Assembly: GCA_039621445.1 (NCBI GenBank)
Contig: CP154957.1
Coordinates: forward strand, 3,218,504 to 3,282,503
Length of the DNA stretch: 64,000 nucleotides
Source of the DNA: Euglena gracilis
Taxonomy: Eukaryota > Euglenida > Euglenophyceae > Euglenales
Direction: 5' to 3'
Numbering within the stretch: position 1 is the first letter of the stretch; each line of letters opens with the position of its first letter. Below, piece by piece: positions 1 to 9,906 of this stretch. Below the pieces are notes generated by a model that made no database searches, was not told the origin of the DNA, and saw only the letters and a program-made list of their open reading frames with translations. A program made the position numbers and the translations under genes.

Positions 1-353
1 GGGGGGGGGGCCTGGGTGGTCGGCGGACTAGTCGGCCGACCACCCACTCTAATGTAGTTACGGGCCAGTCTCGCCGACTTTTTATGAAGAAAATTGTATG
101 CAACTAGTCGGTGGCTAGTCGGTGGGCATAAAAATGGTCTGTGGCGGGTCCAAACCACCCAGAAATGGTCCGGATGGGGCCAAATAAGTGCCTTACACCA
201 ACAGGAACACCCTCAGATGGAAATTTTTGGTCGGTGGGGGGTCGGTGGGCCCTTGATGGGGTCCGGAGGGGTAAAAAACCAATGACGAAACAGGGATTAC
301 ATAAAAACGTGTTCAGCCCGCCAAATGCCTGCCCTGAAATTCGTGGTCATGAA

Positions 354-504
354 CACGTTTTCAATGAGGGCATTCGGGTCAATGACACGTTTTCAGTGAA
401 GGCATCCGGGTTCAGGCACGTTTTCAGTGAGGGCATTCGGGTCAATGACACGTTTTCAGTGAAGGCATCCGGGTTCAGGCACGTTTTCAGTGAGGGCATC
501 TGTG
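354..504. repeat. 63-bp satellite block (2.4 units)
   Basis: The unit is a dimer of a 32-bp and a 31-bp half, each starting CACGTTTTCAGTGA; one half continues with GGGCATTCGGG and the other with AGGCATCCGGG. The same unit appears at 1390-1533 and, inverted and more diverged, at 8757-8925 and 9195-9345. Confidence 0.9.
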
Positions 505-727
505 GCAACCCTGAGTAAAAAAAAAACGCTGGCATGAAAAATCGGTGGGCGGTTGCGAGGCCGGGTGGTCCTCAACGAGTGGGGCGGGTCGGGGGCACTC
601 TACAACACGACAGAAGGCTAGGTTGTCTTGGAGCACAACGAAACAGAGTGGCGGACAGCATGCTTTACACAAAGAGAAACCGTGTGTGGGCCGATTTCGA
701 GACTTTAAAAGTCTTAAATCTTCAAAC

Positions 728-845
728 AAGAACAGTGGTTTGGGCCAAGGTTTTAGGGGGGCCCAGGGGCGGGGACCGCGGCGCCTTCGGCGTCGCGGTC
801 CCCGCCCCTGGGCCCCCCCTGAGTCTTGGCCCAAACACAGTTCTT
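728..845. repeat. GC-rich hairpin of about 118 bp
   Basis: The arms run inward from AAGAAC and out to GTTCTT. They include TTTGGGCCAAG and GGGGGGCCCAGGGGCGGGGAC, and meet at a GGCGCC-TTC-GGCGTC loop. It interrupts the 3' part of the degenerate zinc-finger copy and is absent from the copy at 9.4-9.9 kb, so it is probably a separate small insertion. A diverged relative lies at 6145-6290. Confidence 0.75.
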
Positions 846-879
846 GACACAAAAGAGCCATACTTTGGTGGCTCTTTTG

Positions 880-1300
880 CCAAATCTTGGCAATGAAAAT
901 GATATGCCAATCACAGACAACTTTGTTCACAGACAACTTTGTTTGTTCGGCGTCACAGACAACTTTGCTCAGCTCCAGACAATTTGGATTTTTGGGAATG
1001 GCAACACCACAAAAACCACATTTCTCGTGTTTTATTGGCAGTCGGGACACAGCACGAGGCACAGGGGGTTGGTCAGGGGACCACACATTGTTCGATGACA
1101 CTCGCCTCATCGAACAACAGGCTGGGTTCCAGCTCCCATCCCGTCCAGGCAACAAAGAAAGCATCCAGCTCGGGATAACAGGCTTGCCAGTTGGCAACAG
1201 CAGCAAGCTCTGCACCTACGGAGCCGGACTTTTTCTTTGTGTTGCCCTGTGCCAGCAAGGTGCCATGAAGGGGGTCCGTCCTAGGGGGAGGTGGCAAAAG
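880..1300 (-). pseudogene. Degenerate copy of the zinc-finger gene
   Basis: Read on the minus strand, this stretch encodes the same CGFCGVAIPKNPNC segment as the better copy at 9703-9906, preceded by PRAVSRLPIK. The frame then breaks down. The GTTGTCTGTGA segment is triplicated where the second zinc-binding CxxC should be, a GC-rich hairpin follows, and the FLCKAC ending is shifted far away near 540-690. Upstream, the KKKSGSVGAELA segment is shared with the other copy but sits in another frame. I read it as a dead copy carried by the nested insertion. Confidence 0.65.
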
Positions 1301-1389
1301 ACCATTCACAAAGTTTGCCGTGTGTTTAGCCACAGTGGGAAGGAAAAAGAAAAAAAAAAAATAAAAAAAAAGAAAAAAAAGGGGGGGTG

Positions 1390-1533
1390 ACACGTTTTCA
1401 GTGAGGGCATTCGGGTCAATGACACGTTTTCAGTGAAGGCATCCGGGTTCAGGCACGTTTTCAGTGAGGGCATTCGGGTCAATGACACGTTTTCAGTGAA
1501 GGCATCCGGGTTCAGGCACGTTTTCAGTGAGGG
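1390..1533. repeat. 63-bp satellite block (2.3 units)
   Basis: Same unit and orientation as 354-504. It begins directly after a purine-rich run with long A tracts (about 1345-1387). Confidence 0.9.
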
Positions 1534-1642
1534 CGCCGTTTTTGGGGTCCGAATTTCACAAATTGCCGTTTTTGACCCCTTGCGTGAATCATGACCACGA
1601 ATTTCAGGGCAGGCATTTGGCGGGCTCTGAAAACGTTTTTAA

Positions 1643-1755
1643 ACAAATTGTGGCTGAGCCCAGATTTCAGCCTGAAAACGTGTTCAGGGGCCCCCTTCGG
1701 GGGCCCCTGGCTGAACACGTTTTCAGGCTGAAATCTGGGCTCAGCCACAATTTGT
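1643..1755. repeat. 113-bp near-perfect hairpin
   Basis: The arms start with ACAAATTGTGGCTGAGCCC and mirror almost completely around the GGGGCCCCCTTCGGGGGCCCC centre. It forms the right end of the nested insertion. The copy at 8922-9142 extends the same palindrome on both sides. Confidence 0.9.
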
Positions 1756-1837
1756 GTATAGAAAATCCTTTAGAAATGCAAGCATTCTGCATCAGGACAG
1801 GCTGAAAACTCCCCCCTCCACCCCCACCCGAGCCCAG

Positions 1838-2215
1838 ATAACAAAATCCCTTCTATGTTGGCAACATACTCAGGGGCTAAGTCGTTTTTGTGGCTCACTT
1901 TGGCATAGGCGGGGGGGGCTCCGCCCCCCCCGCACCCCCCCCCTCAAATAACAAAATCCCTTCTATGTTGGCAACATACTCCGGGGCTAAGTCGTTTTTG
2001 TGGCTCACTTTGGCATAAGCAGCGGGGGGCCTCGCCCCCCCACCCGCACCCCCCCCCCTCAAATAACAAAATCCCTTCTATGTTGGCAACATACTCCGGG
2101 GTTAAGTCGTTTTTTGTGGCTCACTTTGGCATAGGCGGGGGGGGGCTCCGCCCCCCCGCACCCCCCCCTCAAATAACAAATCCCTTCTATGTTGGCAATA
2201 TACTTGGAGGGCTAA
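1838..2215. repeat. Tandem repeat, unit 108-115 bp, about four copies
   Basis: Each unit carries ATAACAAAATCCCTTCTATG, GCAACATACTC, GGCTAAGTCGTTTTTGTGG and GCATAGGCGGGG, and ends in a C tract. Units start near 1838, 1948, 2063 and 2173. T2 carries six units at the equivalent place, so the array changes copy number within the family. Confidence 0.9.
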
Positions 2216-2612
2216 GTCCTTTTGTGCAAAATTTGACTTATATTGACTTATATACAACGGATAGAGGTGTTCTTTTGCCAAAAGTGGCCCAAAATGGACA
2301 TTTTCCCCCAATTTTTTTGCATATTGACCCCCGATTGGGGGGTTCTGGAGCCATTTGGGTGGGTTTTGACTGGTTTTGGGGTGATTTGGACAAAATTTTT
2401 TCTCAGGGGGGGGGGCTTAAAAGTCGGCGAAACTGGCCCGTAACTACATTAGAGTGGGTGGTCGGCCGACTAGTCGGCCGACCACACAGGACCCCCCCCC
2501 CCCCTGTCTCGCCGACTAGCTGCCGACCAGGCCTAGTCGGCCGACCAATTGGGTGGTCGGCCGACTAGTCGGCCGACCACCCAGGACCCCCCCCCCCAGT
2601 CTACCGTTTCCC

Positions 2613-2856
2613 ACTACCACCACCCCCCCCCCTAATTGACCGTGGGACCTCTCCACGGGACCCCCCTTTTGGTCAATTAGGGGGGGGGGTTCAATTAGGG
2701 GGGGGGTTGGTCAATTAGGGGGGGGGTACCATCAATTAGGGGGTGCTTCAGCACGGAATCCCCCCGGGTAGTCAATTAGGGGGGGGGTCGAAAAAATTTT
2801 CCCCGGGGCGATCGGTCAATTAGGGGGGGGGGTCAATTAGGGGGGGGAGGTGGTAG
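2613..2856. mobile_element. MITE with CAATTAGGGGGGG ends
   Basis: It starts CTACCACCACC then a C tract and CTAATTGAC; it ends GTCAATTA, a G tract and GGTGGTAG. Inside, the GTCAATTA plus G-tract motif recurs about seven times in direct orientation. No coding is seen. It belongs to a structural theme of short motif plus G tract repeated at both ends, found in several unrelated motifs across this window. Confidence 0.65.
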
Positions 2857-3270
2857 CCCCCCCCCTAATTGTCACCCCCCCCCTAAGAGTTTTGACCCCA
2901 GGGGGGTCAAACCGCTCCCGAGGGGGTGCCATATAGGGTGGGGGGTCACGTTACTAAATTTTTTTAATTAAAATTTTACTTTACTTAACAATTGACCTAT
3001 TCAAACGAAGGGGGGGGGGCTTAAATTTCCAAAAGGGGGGGGGGGGTAATGCGGATTTCTGGGGGTCGGGCCGACCAGGTCGGCATCACCCCCAGAGGTC
3101 GGTATCCCACCAACAGGGGTCGGGCCGACCACAGGTCGGCATTACCCCCAGGATGAGCACCCACAGGAATCCGCACGGAGCCCCCCCCCCCCCCCGAGCT
3201 GTTCCCCCCCCGTACTGTTCCCATTGGGCCGTACCGGGGACGGGAATAGCTCGGGGGGGGGGGGGGGGGC
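2857..3270. other. Intergenic stretch with G/C tracts and short palindromes
   Basis: No credible gene. It contains a further inverted CTAATTGTC with C tract near 2866, an AT-rich patch at 2955-3005, two GGGTCGGGCCGACC palindromes near 3065 and 3118, and GTACTGTTCCC against its complement near 3210-3250. Confidence 0.6.
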
Positions 3271-3277
3271 ATGGTAG

Positions 3278-3690
3278 TTGCACGCGATGTTTGGCGCATA
3301 TCTGTACAAAAGCAGGTCAAATCCCAAAACGGCATTGTTCCGAAAGCAAGGGCCCAATTTCCAAACTTTGACTTTAACTTTGACTTTTTCATATGGCCGG
3401 TTGCAGGAACAAAAAAACAACGAAATTGAGAGTACCAGAAGTCAACGTGTTGGACAATGCAGAACAGATGCACACAAAGATGTAAGCAAAGATGCACGCA
3501 AGCACCAAGTAGATTCTTGGTTTGATGTGCGGAGGTTCAACACCATTGTGCTGGCCTACAATTTGGGTCAGAGGCGAGACAGCTTGCAAGAGCTCAGGGT
3601 GGGCAACTTCCACCCAGGGGAGACCGAGGGTGGAACAAAAATTATCATTGTCAAATTTGGAACTGCAGGTTTCCTCTCAAAACCCTGGGG
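3278..3690 (+). CDS. Protein-like fragment, unknown family
   Basis: The plus-strand frame starting 3278 stays open to about 3760. Its middle part reads like real protein, for instance SWFDVRRFNTIVLAYNLG near 3513-3566 followed by RRDSLQELRVGNFHPG. Composition here is ordinary, in contrast to the G/C-tract DNA on both sides. I recognise no domain and see no clear start or splice sites. It may be an exon, or a relic of a transposon gene. The tail beyond 3690 is repeat DNA. Confidence 0.4.
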
Positions 3691-3775
3691 GGGTCACCCG
3701 ACTCAGGACAAAGGCGGCCACCCCCCTCACCCTCCTCAGAACAAAGGCGGCCACCCCTAAGTCCAGTGTTGGGGG

Positions 3776-3937
3776 TACCCCCCCCCTTTATTGTCCCCCC
3801 CCCCCTTTATTGTCCCTGGGCCCCGGCCGACAGGGGGTTTTTTTTGGCCCGGCCAATGAAATTCCTTTGGTACCCCTTTATTGTCCCCCCCCCTTTATTG
3901 TGCAGGTCGGTGGGACAATAAAGGGGGGGGGGTGGTA
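3776..3937. mobile_element. MITE with TACC and ACAATAAAGGGG ends, copy 1
   Basis: It runs from TACCCCCCCCCTTTATTG to CAATAAAGGGG and GGTGGTA. Its central GGCCCGGCCAATGAAATTC and GGGCCCCGGCCGACAGG segments match, in reverse, those of the element at 10668-10850. No coding. It splits a short CAAAGGCGGCCACCCC repeat that resumes as GCCGCCTTTGTCC after it. Confidence 0.75.
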
Positions 3938-4435
3938 GCCGCCTTTGTCCAAGACTGGAGGGGGGGGGTGGCCGCCTCAATTGGCTACTTAATGGACCGT
4001 CCCTTGGGACCCCCCCAATTAGCCATTTGGGGGGGGGGGGGTGAGCACCCATTTCCACTTTTGTATTTTGCTTTGGGGACAAGGCAGTACAGTTGGTCAA
4101 ACCTTGGGACCCCCCCCCTGTACAGTTCCACCCCCCCCCCCCTCTCGGGACCCCCCCCCTCCCCCCCCACTTCCAACCGCCCCCGAGACAGATGAAAAAA
4201 ATTTTGTCCGAAATTGGTCATTTTTTCAATTTTTGAAAGGAAACTTTGTCAGGATTTTCTTGACCATCAAATTTTTTGGGATGCATTTTGGGCCATTTTT
4301 GAAAGAATGCCCAAAAAACTCTGTTTTGGATGTGTAAATGCACCAACTTTCCGGGTTATTTTTTTGGGGACAAGTTTTTCCCGTAAGATGCAATCTGAAC
4401 TGCACGAAATGTACACGCCCCCCCCCCCCTAGTCT
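3938..4435. other. No gene; G/C tracts and GTACAGTT motif repeats
   Basis: CAGTACAGTTGG near 4084 is followed by CTGTACAGTTCC near 4120 with intervening C tracts. The same arrangement recurs near 5025-5075 and 19020. The segment 4215-4320 belongs to a dispersed repeat containing CTTGACCATCAAATTTTTTG that is also found at 7770 and 12640. Confidence 0.55.
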
Positions 4436-4660
4436 ATGACGCGGGGGGGGGGACGCGGGGGGGGGACGCAGGGGGGACGCGGGGGGGAATTGTGGCCCGA
4501 CAACCCCCCACATTTTCTTTGGCATCACCCAAATTTGCATATAATTTTCCTTTGGTCATCAGAAAAATGTGCCCGGCCAAAATCCGGGACGCGGGGGGGA
4601 CGCGGGGGGGGGGGAGGGACGCGGGGGGGACGTGGGGGGAACACCCCCCTTTGAAACAGA
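4436..4660. repeat. GACGCGGGGGG motif arrays
   Basis: GACGC followed by a G tract is repeated four times at 4438-4488 and four more times at 4588-4640, flanking CGACAACCCCCCACATTTTC. A second pair of arrays of the same motif lies at 5610-5740, and single copies near 15830-15855. Confidence 0.7.
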
Positions 4661-5590
4661 AAAAACATGTTTTTTTTTAAAAAAAAATGTGTGTTTCTTA
4701 AAAAAAAAACGTCATGGAGAAAATGAAAATGAAAATGAAAAAAAACCACCAAATTTGGCCATCGGAATTTTTTGATGGTTGCCATTCATGAAAACTGCCC
4801 CCAAAAAGACAATCTTGAAACACCCAAGAATTGGGGTAGGGGGCAAAAATTGGGCATAAATCGCCCCCCCCCCCCTGGAGTTAATCAGCCCCCCCCCCCC
4901 CATTCAGTCACCCTTGGCCAAATTCCCCTCCCAAGGGGGTAACTAACTGTGAGGGGGGAATGGTATGTACAACGAAGACAACCTCAATTGGACAAAAAAT
5001 GACGCAACTGTCTCGGGGGTAGGCAGTACAGTTGTGATTTTCTGGGGCCCCCCCCCCCCCCCCCCCCTGTACAGCTTCCAACCACCCCCCTCGGACCCCC
5101 CCCTCCCCCCCTATGCCTTGTCTCCTTTACTCCCCTAAACTCAATCAAATCCTGTGGGCTGTGGGGGAACTGCGCTTGCATGGCCTCAACAAAAGTGCGC
5201 AAAAAAATGCGCAAAAAATGCGCGAAAAACACGAATTTTTGAGAAAAAATGCGCAAAAATGCCCAAAAGTTGAGAGAAAATGCGCAAAAACCATGAAAAT
5301 GAAAACACTGCCCAAAACTATTCAAAAAATGGCACCAAATTTACAATGATTATGTGGAATTTTGAGGGAAGTTAGTTTCAAAACTCGAAAAAATTAAAAA
5401 ATTGCAAAAATGGTCAAAAATGTGAAAAATTGTGAACGTCACAAAAAAAAAGTGAAAAAGCAAAAAAAAAATGCGTTGAACAAAAAATGCGAAAAAATCC
5501 GCATTTTTGGAAAATTGAAAAAATGCGCAAAGATTGCCAAACGCACCCCCCATTGCATTGGTCGGTGGATTTGGTTCGCCCCACCACCAT
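4661..5590. other. No gene; A-rich DNA with TGCGCAAAAA repeats
   Basis: It holds a GAAAAT hexamer run at 4718-4742, then between 5196 and 5290 at least five copies of TGCGCAAAAA-like words, then A-rich sequence with homopolymer runs. Frames are open only because stop codons are rare in this composition; I see no protein-like sequence. Confidence 0.5.
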
Positions 5591-5745
5591 TTGTTTGGGG
5601 GTGGTTCGGGACGTGGGGGGGCGCGGGGGGGGGGGGCATGGGCGGGAACCACTCCCACACATTTTCTTTGGCCAACCAAATTTGTCCGAAATTGGCCAAA
5701 AATCCGGGACGCAGGGGGGACGGGGGGGACGCGGGGGAACACCCC
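5591..5745. repeat. GACGCGGGGG motif, second array pair
   Basis: Two runs of the motif (about 5609-5640 and 5707-5737) flank CACACATTTTCTTTGGCCAAC. This is the same layout as 4436-4660, so the two are probably copies of one element family. Confidence 0.6.
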
Positions 5746-7330
5746 CCTCTAAGTGTTCAATTTTTCAAAAATTGTGAGCATATCTTAAATTGAGCAACAT
5801 CAAAAAAGGAAAATTTCCCCGTTTTGACCGAAAATGGTGTTTCCCAAAAAAAGTTGTTTTTTTGGCATTTCTCGACGAAAAATGGTGAATTTTTCACTTT
5901 CAATTTTTTTTCTCTTTTTGAAAAAGCATTTTTTTTCAAAAAGTGAACCACAACTCTGCATAATTCACGAAACCCCCCAACGTCACGCAGCAGCAAACTT
6001 GTGTCGGCCTGCTATCACCAATGCAGAAGGGAAAATAATTTTCAAGTTTGAAAAAACACTTCGTGCATATACTTCCCATGCCCCCCCTCCCGACAGTGTC
6101 CCCTCCGCGATGGTGCCCCATACCCTTGCTTGCTGAGCCTTACATCTTGGCCCAAACACGGTTTCTGTGTCAAGAACTGTGTTTTGGGCCAAGGTTTTAG
6201 GGGGGCATGGGAGCGACTACGGCACCTTCGGCGCGGTCCCCGCCCCTAGGCTCCCCCTAACAGTTGGCCTAAACCCAGTTCTTGTCACAGAGGAAATTTT
6301 GGTACAATCTACTCTACCAGGTTGGCACACCTGGCGAGGACCCTCATTTCGAGGGCCACCCCTTTGCCCAGCAAGGATCTTCTGGTTCTTTGCCCATTTT
6401 TTTTGTGCCGAGACGGAAAATTTTCAAGGAAAAAATGTTGGGAAAAAAACAATGCAATTTTTCTCATTTTTGGGTCAAAAAAAATTTGGTGACCCTCTGG
6501 GTAGAGGGAACGAATGAGAGACCGCAATTGATGCACATTTACAAGCGGCACCAAAAAAACATCATGCTGTGTGTGAGTTTCAAAAAAAAAATCAATTTCA
6601 AAAAAATTTGGGAAATGAGTTTTCCAAAATTAAGATATTGGCCTTCCATGATTGGTATTTGCGAAGATTTTCTGGGTAGAGGAAACCATTTACAGCTTTT
6701 TCGACGTAAAAAGCTTTCTTGCATTGGGGTGAGAGCGGCCGTCACATGGATGGTTTGGTTAGTCATGAACATCATGAAACTGAGCTTCTGAAGGGAAATC
6801 TGAAATAAAGAACATTTATATATAAAAAATTTTAAATGTGCTGATGGTTTCTTTTCTCCGTGCAATCAGCAAAGTTTGAGCCAGAAGGGAGGATATGGTC
6901 ATGCAAAGCTTAATTTATTCCGCGGAAGTGTCCGCTAAACCACTGACAAGGATCACTCGGCACTCTTTTGCACATTACACCCAAAGTATAAGCAACCACC
7001 GACCTGTGGCGGCACAGGGAGTCACAAGGGGGTTCCTCTTGTGGCGAGGGCCAAAAGAAACGTTTCCGGGGCACTGTTTGGGTGAAGCTGTGCTACCCAC
7101 CGTGTGACAGACTGACATTCTTGAAAAATGGTCTGAAAGAAAGAAACAGGCAGGAAATACGGACATGTAAGGTTAGAAGGTTCGAAACCCACAAATTCGA
7201 TCCAGACATCTTTTTTAGGAGGTCACACCTTTGGAGCTTTCGCAGGTGGTCCTGTGGTCCTGAGATCCGATTTTTGCTGCACTGCATCGAGACAGGCGGG
7301 AGTTCAACTGTGCTACCAACCCCCCATTGA
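5746..7330. other. No supported gene; one diverged hairpin
   Basis: At 6145-6290 is a diverged relative of the hairpin at 728-845: CTTGGCCCAAACACGG, its inverted partner and GCCTTCGGCGCGGTCCCCGC. A frame near 6290-6400 is weakly protein-like but unsupported. From 6840 to 7330 the sequence is not repetitive within the window and shows no recognisable gene. Confidence 0.45.
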
Positions 7331-7469
7331 AAAATGGCCAAAATTCAGCGCCGAAGGCAAAAAAATGAGGCTTGTTTTTGGCCAAAATGGCCATTAAATC
7401 CCCCCCCCCCCGGTCAAGAGCCCAAAAAACCCTCCCTAGGGGGGGTGAAATTTACGCCCAGGGACTGTA

Positions 7470-7870
7470 ATGGCGGAGCATGTCTTAGGGGGTGGTGCGG
7501 GTCACGGGGGAGGGGGGTCACGGGGGGGTCACGGGGGAAGTATGCCACGTTTTTGTCGGGAGGCAGCATCCATGATGTTGCATCCCATCACGAGAAGGGC
7601 AGCACACATCGTTGATTTTCGGGTCAAAAAGTGGTCATTTTTGGCCATTTTTTGGGCCATTTTTGAACAAAAAATGCTTTTTGGTCCGAAAGTGGTCATT
7701 TTGGGGTGTTTTTTTATGTCCGAAATTGGTCATTTCCTTCATGTTTTGATAGGGAATTTTGTTAGGATTTTCTTGACCGTCACATTTTTTGGGATGCATT
7801 TTGGGCCACCATTTTGGAAGAAAAATGGCCCAAAGTGGCCATTTTTGAAAAAATGGCCCAAAATGGCGTC
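7470..7870. repeat. Dispersed repeat with GTCACGGGGGG motifs, arm 1
   Basis: It contains GGTGGTGCGGGTCACGGGGG with three further G-tract motifs, then GGGAGGCAGCATCCATGATG, CATCCCATCACGAGAAGGGC and TTTTTTGGGATGCATTTTGGG. The whole order is present in reverse complement at 12590-12990. Confidence 0.75.
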
Positions 7871-8339
7871 ACACCGCTTTTCCTTTGAGGGGCGAGACCG
7901 CGCCGATCAAGTACGCCGCCAATTTTTATTTGGAATTCATCCAAGCCAATGCACTTTTTCAAGCAGGTTGCTGCCTTCGGGTCCAAAAATAGTCCCCCCT
8001 TTGGCTGTAAAAAAAACAACCTTGAACTGCATTTTTTTGCAGTGACCTTTGATTTGTTTTTTTCTCACATGGAATGACAACACATAAACCCAATTTTTGA
8101 ATGGGAAAAAAAAGTGCTTTGCACACGAAAAAGGGAGAAACGGTCTGAAAAAAAGCAGAACATAAATTACAAGTATGCAAGTGGGGAAGCTGTGATGCCC
8201 TTGCATGTACACAAAAAAAGTCCCAACCCACCTACCTTAGCTGTTCCTCTGGGGCTGAAGGGGGGGGGAGTTTTCGCCCGTTTCGGATAGCATTGCGACA
8301 TAATTTACAATTGTAAGTTTCGCTTGTAACTTACGCGTA
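7871..8339. other. No gene seen
   Basis: Mostly T- and A-rich sequence with GCTGTAAAAAAAACAACC near 8003 and CTTACGCGTAACTTACG near 8328. The latter resembles TTACTGTAAGTTACGG at 10140-10165. Confidence 0.4.
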
Positions 8340-8344
8340 ACTTA

Positions 8345-8456
8345 CGAGGGAGTTGTTTTTTGTGTAAAGCGGGTCGTCTTCCGTGACGTCCTTCACTCCC
8401 TGTCGCATTGCTCAAAGGCAACCTCTGGCCGTTTCTTGCGTTGTAGAGTACCCCCC
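8345..8456 (+). pseudogene. Tail of a third zinc-finger gene copy
   Basis: TGTGTAAAGC then a CGTGA-type stop is followed by CCTTCACTCCCTGTCGCATT and AAGGCAACCTCTGGCC, paralleling the end and 3' flank of the copy at 9703-9960. The matching flank resumes at 8710 after a 250-bp MITE as CCACCCGGCCTCTCAAACTG, so the MITE landed inside this remnant. Only about nine codons of the gene survive. Confidence 0.55.
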
Positions 8457-8709
8457 TAGACCTACCTAGTCTAGTCTACCCACCCCCTTTATTTGCCCCC
8501 CCCTTTATTGAGCGTTTGGGTCCGGGGAAAATTTTTTTCATGCGCCGAAGGCGCCGAAATTTTTTTTTGCCCTCTTCCTAAAGAAATTTTTGACCCCCCC
8601 CTCATTTGACCCCCCCCCCTTACTTGAGCATTTGGGGGGTCCGTTGGCGTGGTCCGTGGGTGTGCTGAAATAAAGGGGGGGGGTCTAGTCTAGACCTACC
8701 TAATCTAGG
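8456..8709. mobile_element. Small CTAG-ended MITE
   Basis: The left end reads CCCTAGACCTACCTAGTCTAG and the right end, read inverted, CCCTAGATTAGGTAGGTCTAG. A C-tract/TTTATTG motif sits inside the left end and AATAAAGGGGGGGG inside the right. It interrupts the 3' flank of a zinc-finger remnant, whose sequence continues on either side. Confidence 0.6.
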
Positions 8710-8756
8710 GACCACCCGGCCTCTCAAACTGTCGCCGAATTTTCATGACAACGATT

Positions 8757-8925
8757 TTTTGATTGCCACAGATGCCCTAATGGGAAACGTGTCTGACCAC
8801 AGATGCCTTAATGGAAAGCGTGTCATTGCCACAGATGCCTTAATGGAAAACGTGCCTAACCACAAATGCCTTAATGGAAAACGTGTCATTGCCACAAATG
8901 CCCTCATGGAAAACGTGTTCATGAC
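8757..8925. repeat. Inverted, diverged 63-bp satellite block
   Basis: About five half-units of 31-32 bp with ATGCCTTAATGGAAAACGTG cores. This is the same satellite as at 354-504 on the opposite strand. Confidence 0.8.
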
Positions 8926-9142
8926 CACGAATTTCAGGGCAGGCATTTGGCGGGCTCTGAACACGTTTTTAAACAAATTGTGGCCGAGCCCAGATTTCAG
9001 CCTGAAAACGTGTTCAGCCAGGGGGCCCCCGAAGGGGGCCCCCTGAACACGTTTTCAGGCTGAAATCTGGGCTCAGCCACAATTTGTTTAAAAACGTGTT
9101 CAGAGCCCGCCAAATGCCTGCCCTGAAATTTGTGGTCATGAT
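8922..9142. repeat. 220-bp hairpin
   Basis: The arms run from CATGACCACGAATTTCAGGG to its complement ending TGGTCATG. They pass through TGGCGGGCTCTGAACACG and AGATTTCAGCCTGAAAACG and close at GGGGCCCCCGAAGGGGGCCCC near 9030. The near-perfect pairing over 100 bases per arm implies either recent origin or ongoing gene conversion between arms. Confidence 0.9.
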
Positions 9143-9194
9143 TCACGCAAGGGGTCAAAAACGCGAATTTGTGAAATTCGGACCCAAAAAACGG

Positions 9195-9345
9195 CGCCCT
9201 CACTGAAAACGTGCCTGAACACCGATGCCTTCACTGAAAACGTGTCATTGCCACAAATGCCCTCACTGAAAACGTGCCTGAACACAGATGCCTTCACTGA
9301 AAACGTGTCATTGCCACAAATGCCCTCACTGAAAACGTGTCACCC
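9195..9345. repeat. Inverted 63-bp satellite block
   Basis: ATGCCTTCACTGAAAACGTG and ATGCCCTCACTGAAAACGTG half-units alternate; they are the complement of the block at 1390-1533. Confidence 0.9.
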
Positions 9346-9379
9346 CCCCCTTTTTTTCTTTTTTTCCTTTTTCCCGCAG

Positions 9380-9906
9380 CCCTGCCAATTTGGCCAAACA
9401 CACGACAAACTTTGTGAATGGTCTTTTGCCACCACCCCCTAGGACGGAACTGTCCTGGCTGCTCTCGTGGTATACCAGCAAGATGCCAAGAAGCCGAAGG
9501 TTGACCCCCTTCATGGCACCTTGCTGGCACAGGGCAACACAAAGAAAAAGTCCGGCTCCGTAGGTGCAGAGCTTGCTGGTGTTGCCAACTGTTTGGAGTT
9601 CGCCAAACTGTGTCAACATCGGCAAGCCTCTTATCCTGAGCTGGATGCTTTCTTCGTTCCGCTCCTGCGGTCAGCTCTGTTCCCTCCGCTGACCAACCCC
9701 CTGTGCCTCGTGCTGTGTCCCGACTGCCTATAAAACAGGAGAAATGTGGTTTCTGTGGTGTTGCCATTCCGAAAAATCCAAATTGTGTGGAGCTGAACAA
9801 CGTTGTCTGTGACGCCTGCGGTTTGGTATATAATTTTCATTGCCAAGATTTGCGGCGGCCACCAAAGTATGGCTCTTTTTTGTGTAAAGCCTGTCGTGTG
9901 CCGTGA
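9380..9906 (+). pseudogene. Zinc-finger protein gene, 3' part, carried by the satellite package
   Basis: The last 65 codons (9703-9906) end in a clear stop and encode EKCGFCGVAIPKNPNC, then VVCDACGLVYNFHC and FLCKACRVP. Three CxxC pairs plus an HC pair give the spacing of a PHD-like or other treble-clef zinc finger at the extreme C terminus. Upstream, codons around 9530-9660 encode KKKSGSVGAELAGVANC and YPELDAFF, in a frame one base off the finger frame, so this copy has a frameshift or an undetected intron near 9660-9700. Two other remnants (880-1300 and 8345-8456) share the ending. Its role is unknown; it may be the C terminus of a protein the mobile package once encoded. Confidence 0.6.

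Larger units (their letters stand above)
302..1760. mobile_element. Nested insertion inside T1 (satellite, zinc-finger remnant and hairpin package)
   Basis: T1 reads GGGATTACAT before this block and GAAAATCCTTTAGAAATG after it. T2 reads GGGATTACATTAAAATCC at 14574, so T2 is the uninterrupted site. The inserted block begins with AACGTGTTCAGCCCGCC and ends with a 113-bp hairpin. From left to right it has a 63-bp satellite block, a degenerate zinc-finger gene in reverse orientation, a second satellite block, a short unique spacer and the hairpin. A related package in inverted orientation occupies 8757-10050. The class is unknown; the hairpin end suggests a foldback-type or rolling-circle-type element, which is inference. 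Confidence 0.75.
1..2605. mobile_element. TIR transposon T1, left tip cut by window start
   Basis: The left end (about 10-80) and right end (about 2418-2605) are inverted copies of each other. Both hold the palindromic motif AGTCGGCCGACTAGTCGG, then CACCCACTCTAATGTA and a GCCGACTTTT stretch, and both are bounded by long G/C tracts. The right end finishes at CCCCCAGTCTACC, the same terminus as T2. Between the ends the order of unique sequence matches T2 base for base over long stretches, apart from a nested insertion at about 302-1760. No transposase-like coding is visible, so it is non-autonomous. The superfamily was not recognised. Its left terminus lies before base 1. Confidence 0.8.

Noticed and set aside
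1306-1488. Satellite-encoded repeat protein (FSEGIRVNDTFSVKASG type)
   Set aside because: The 63-bp unit is divisible by three, so frames stay open through it; no start context, and inverted copies diverge without regard to codon position.
7170-7205. GGTTCGAAACCC as a tRNA or SINE B box
   Set aside because: No A box at the right distance and no tail or repeated copies.
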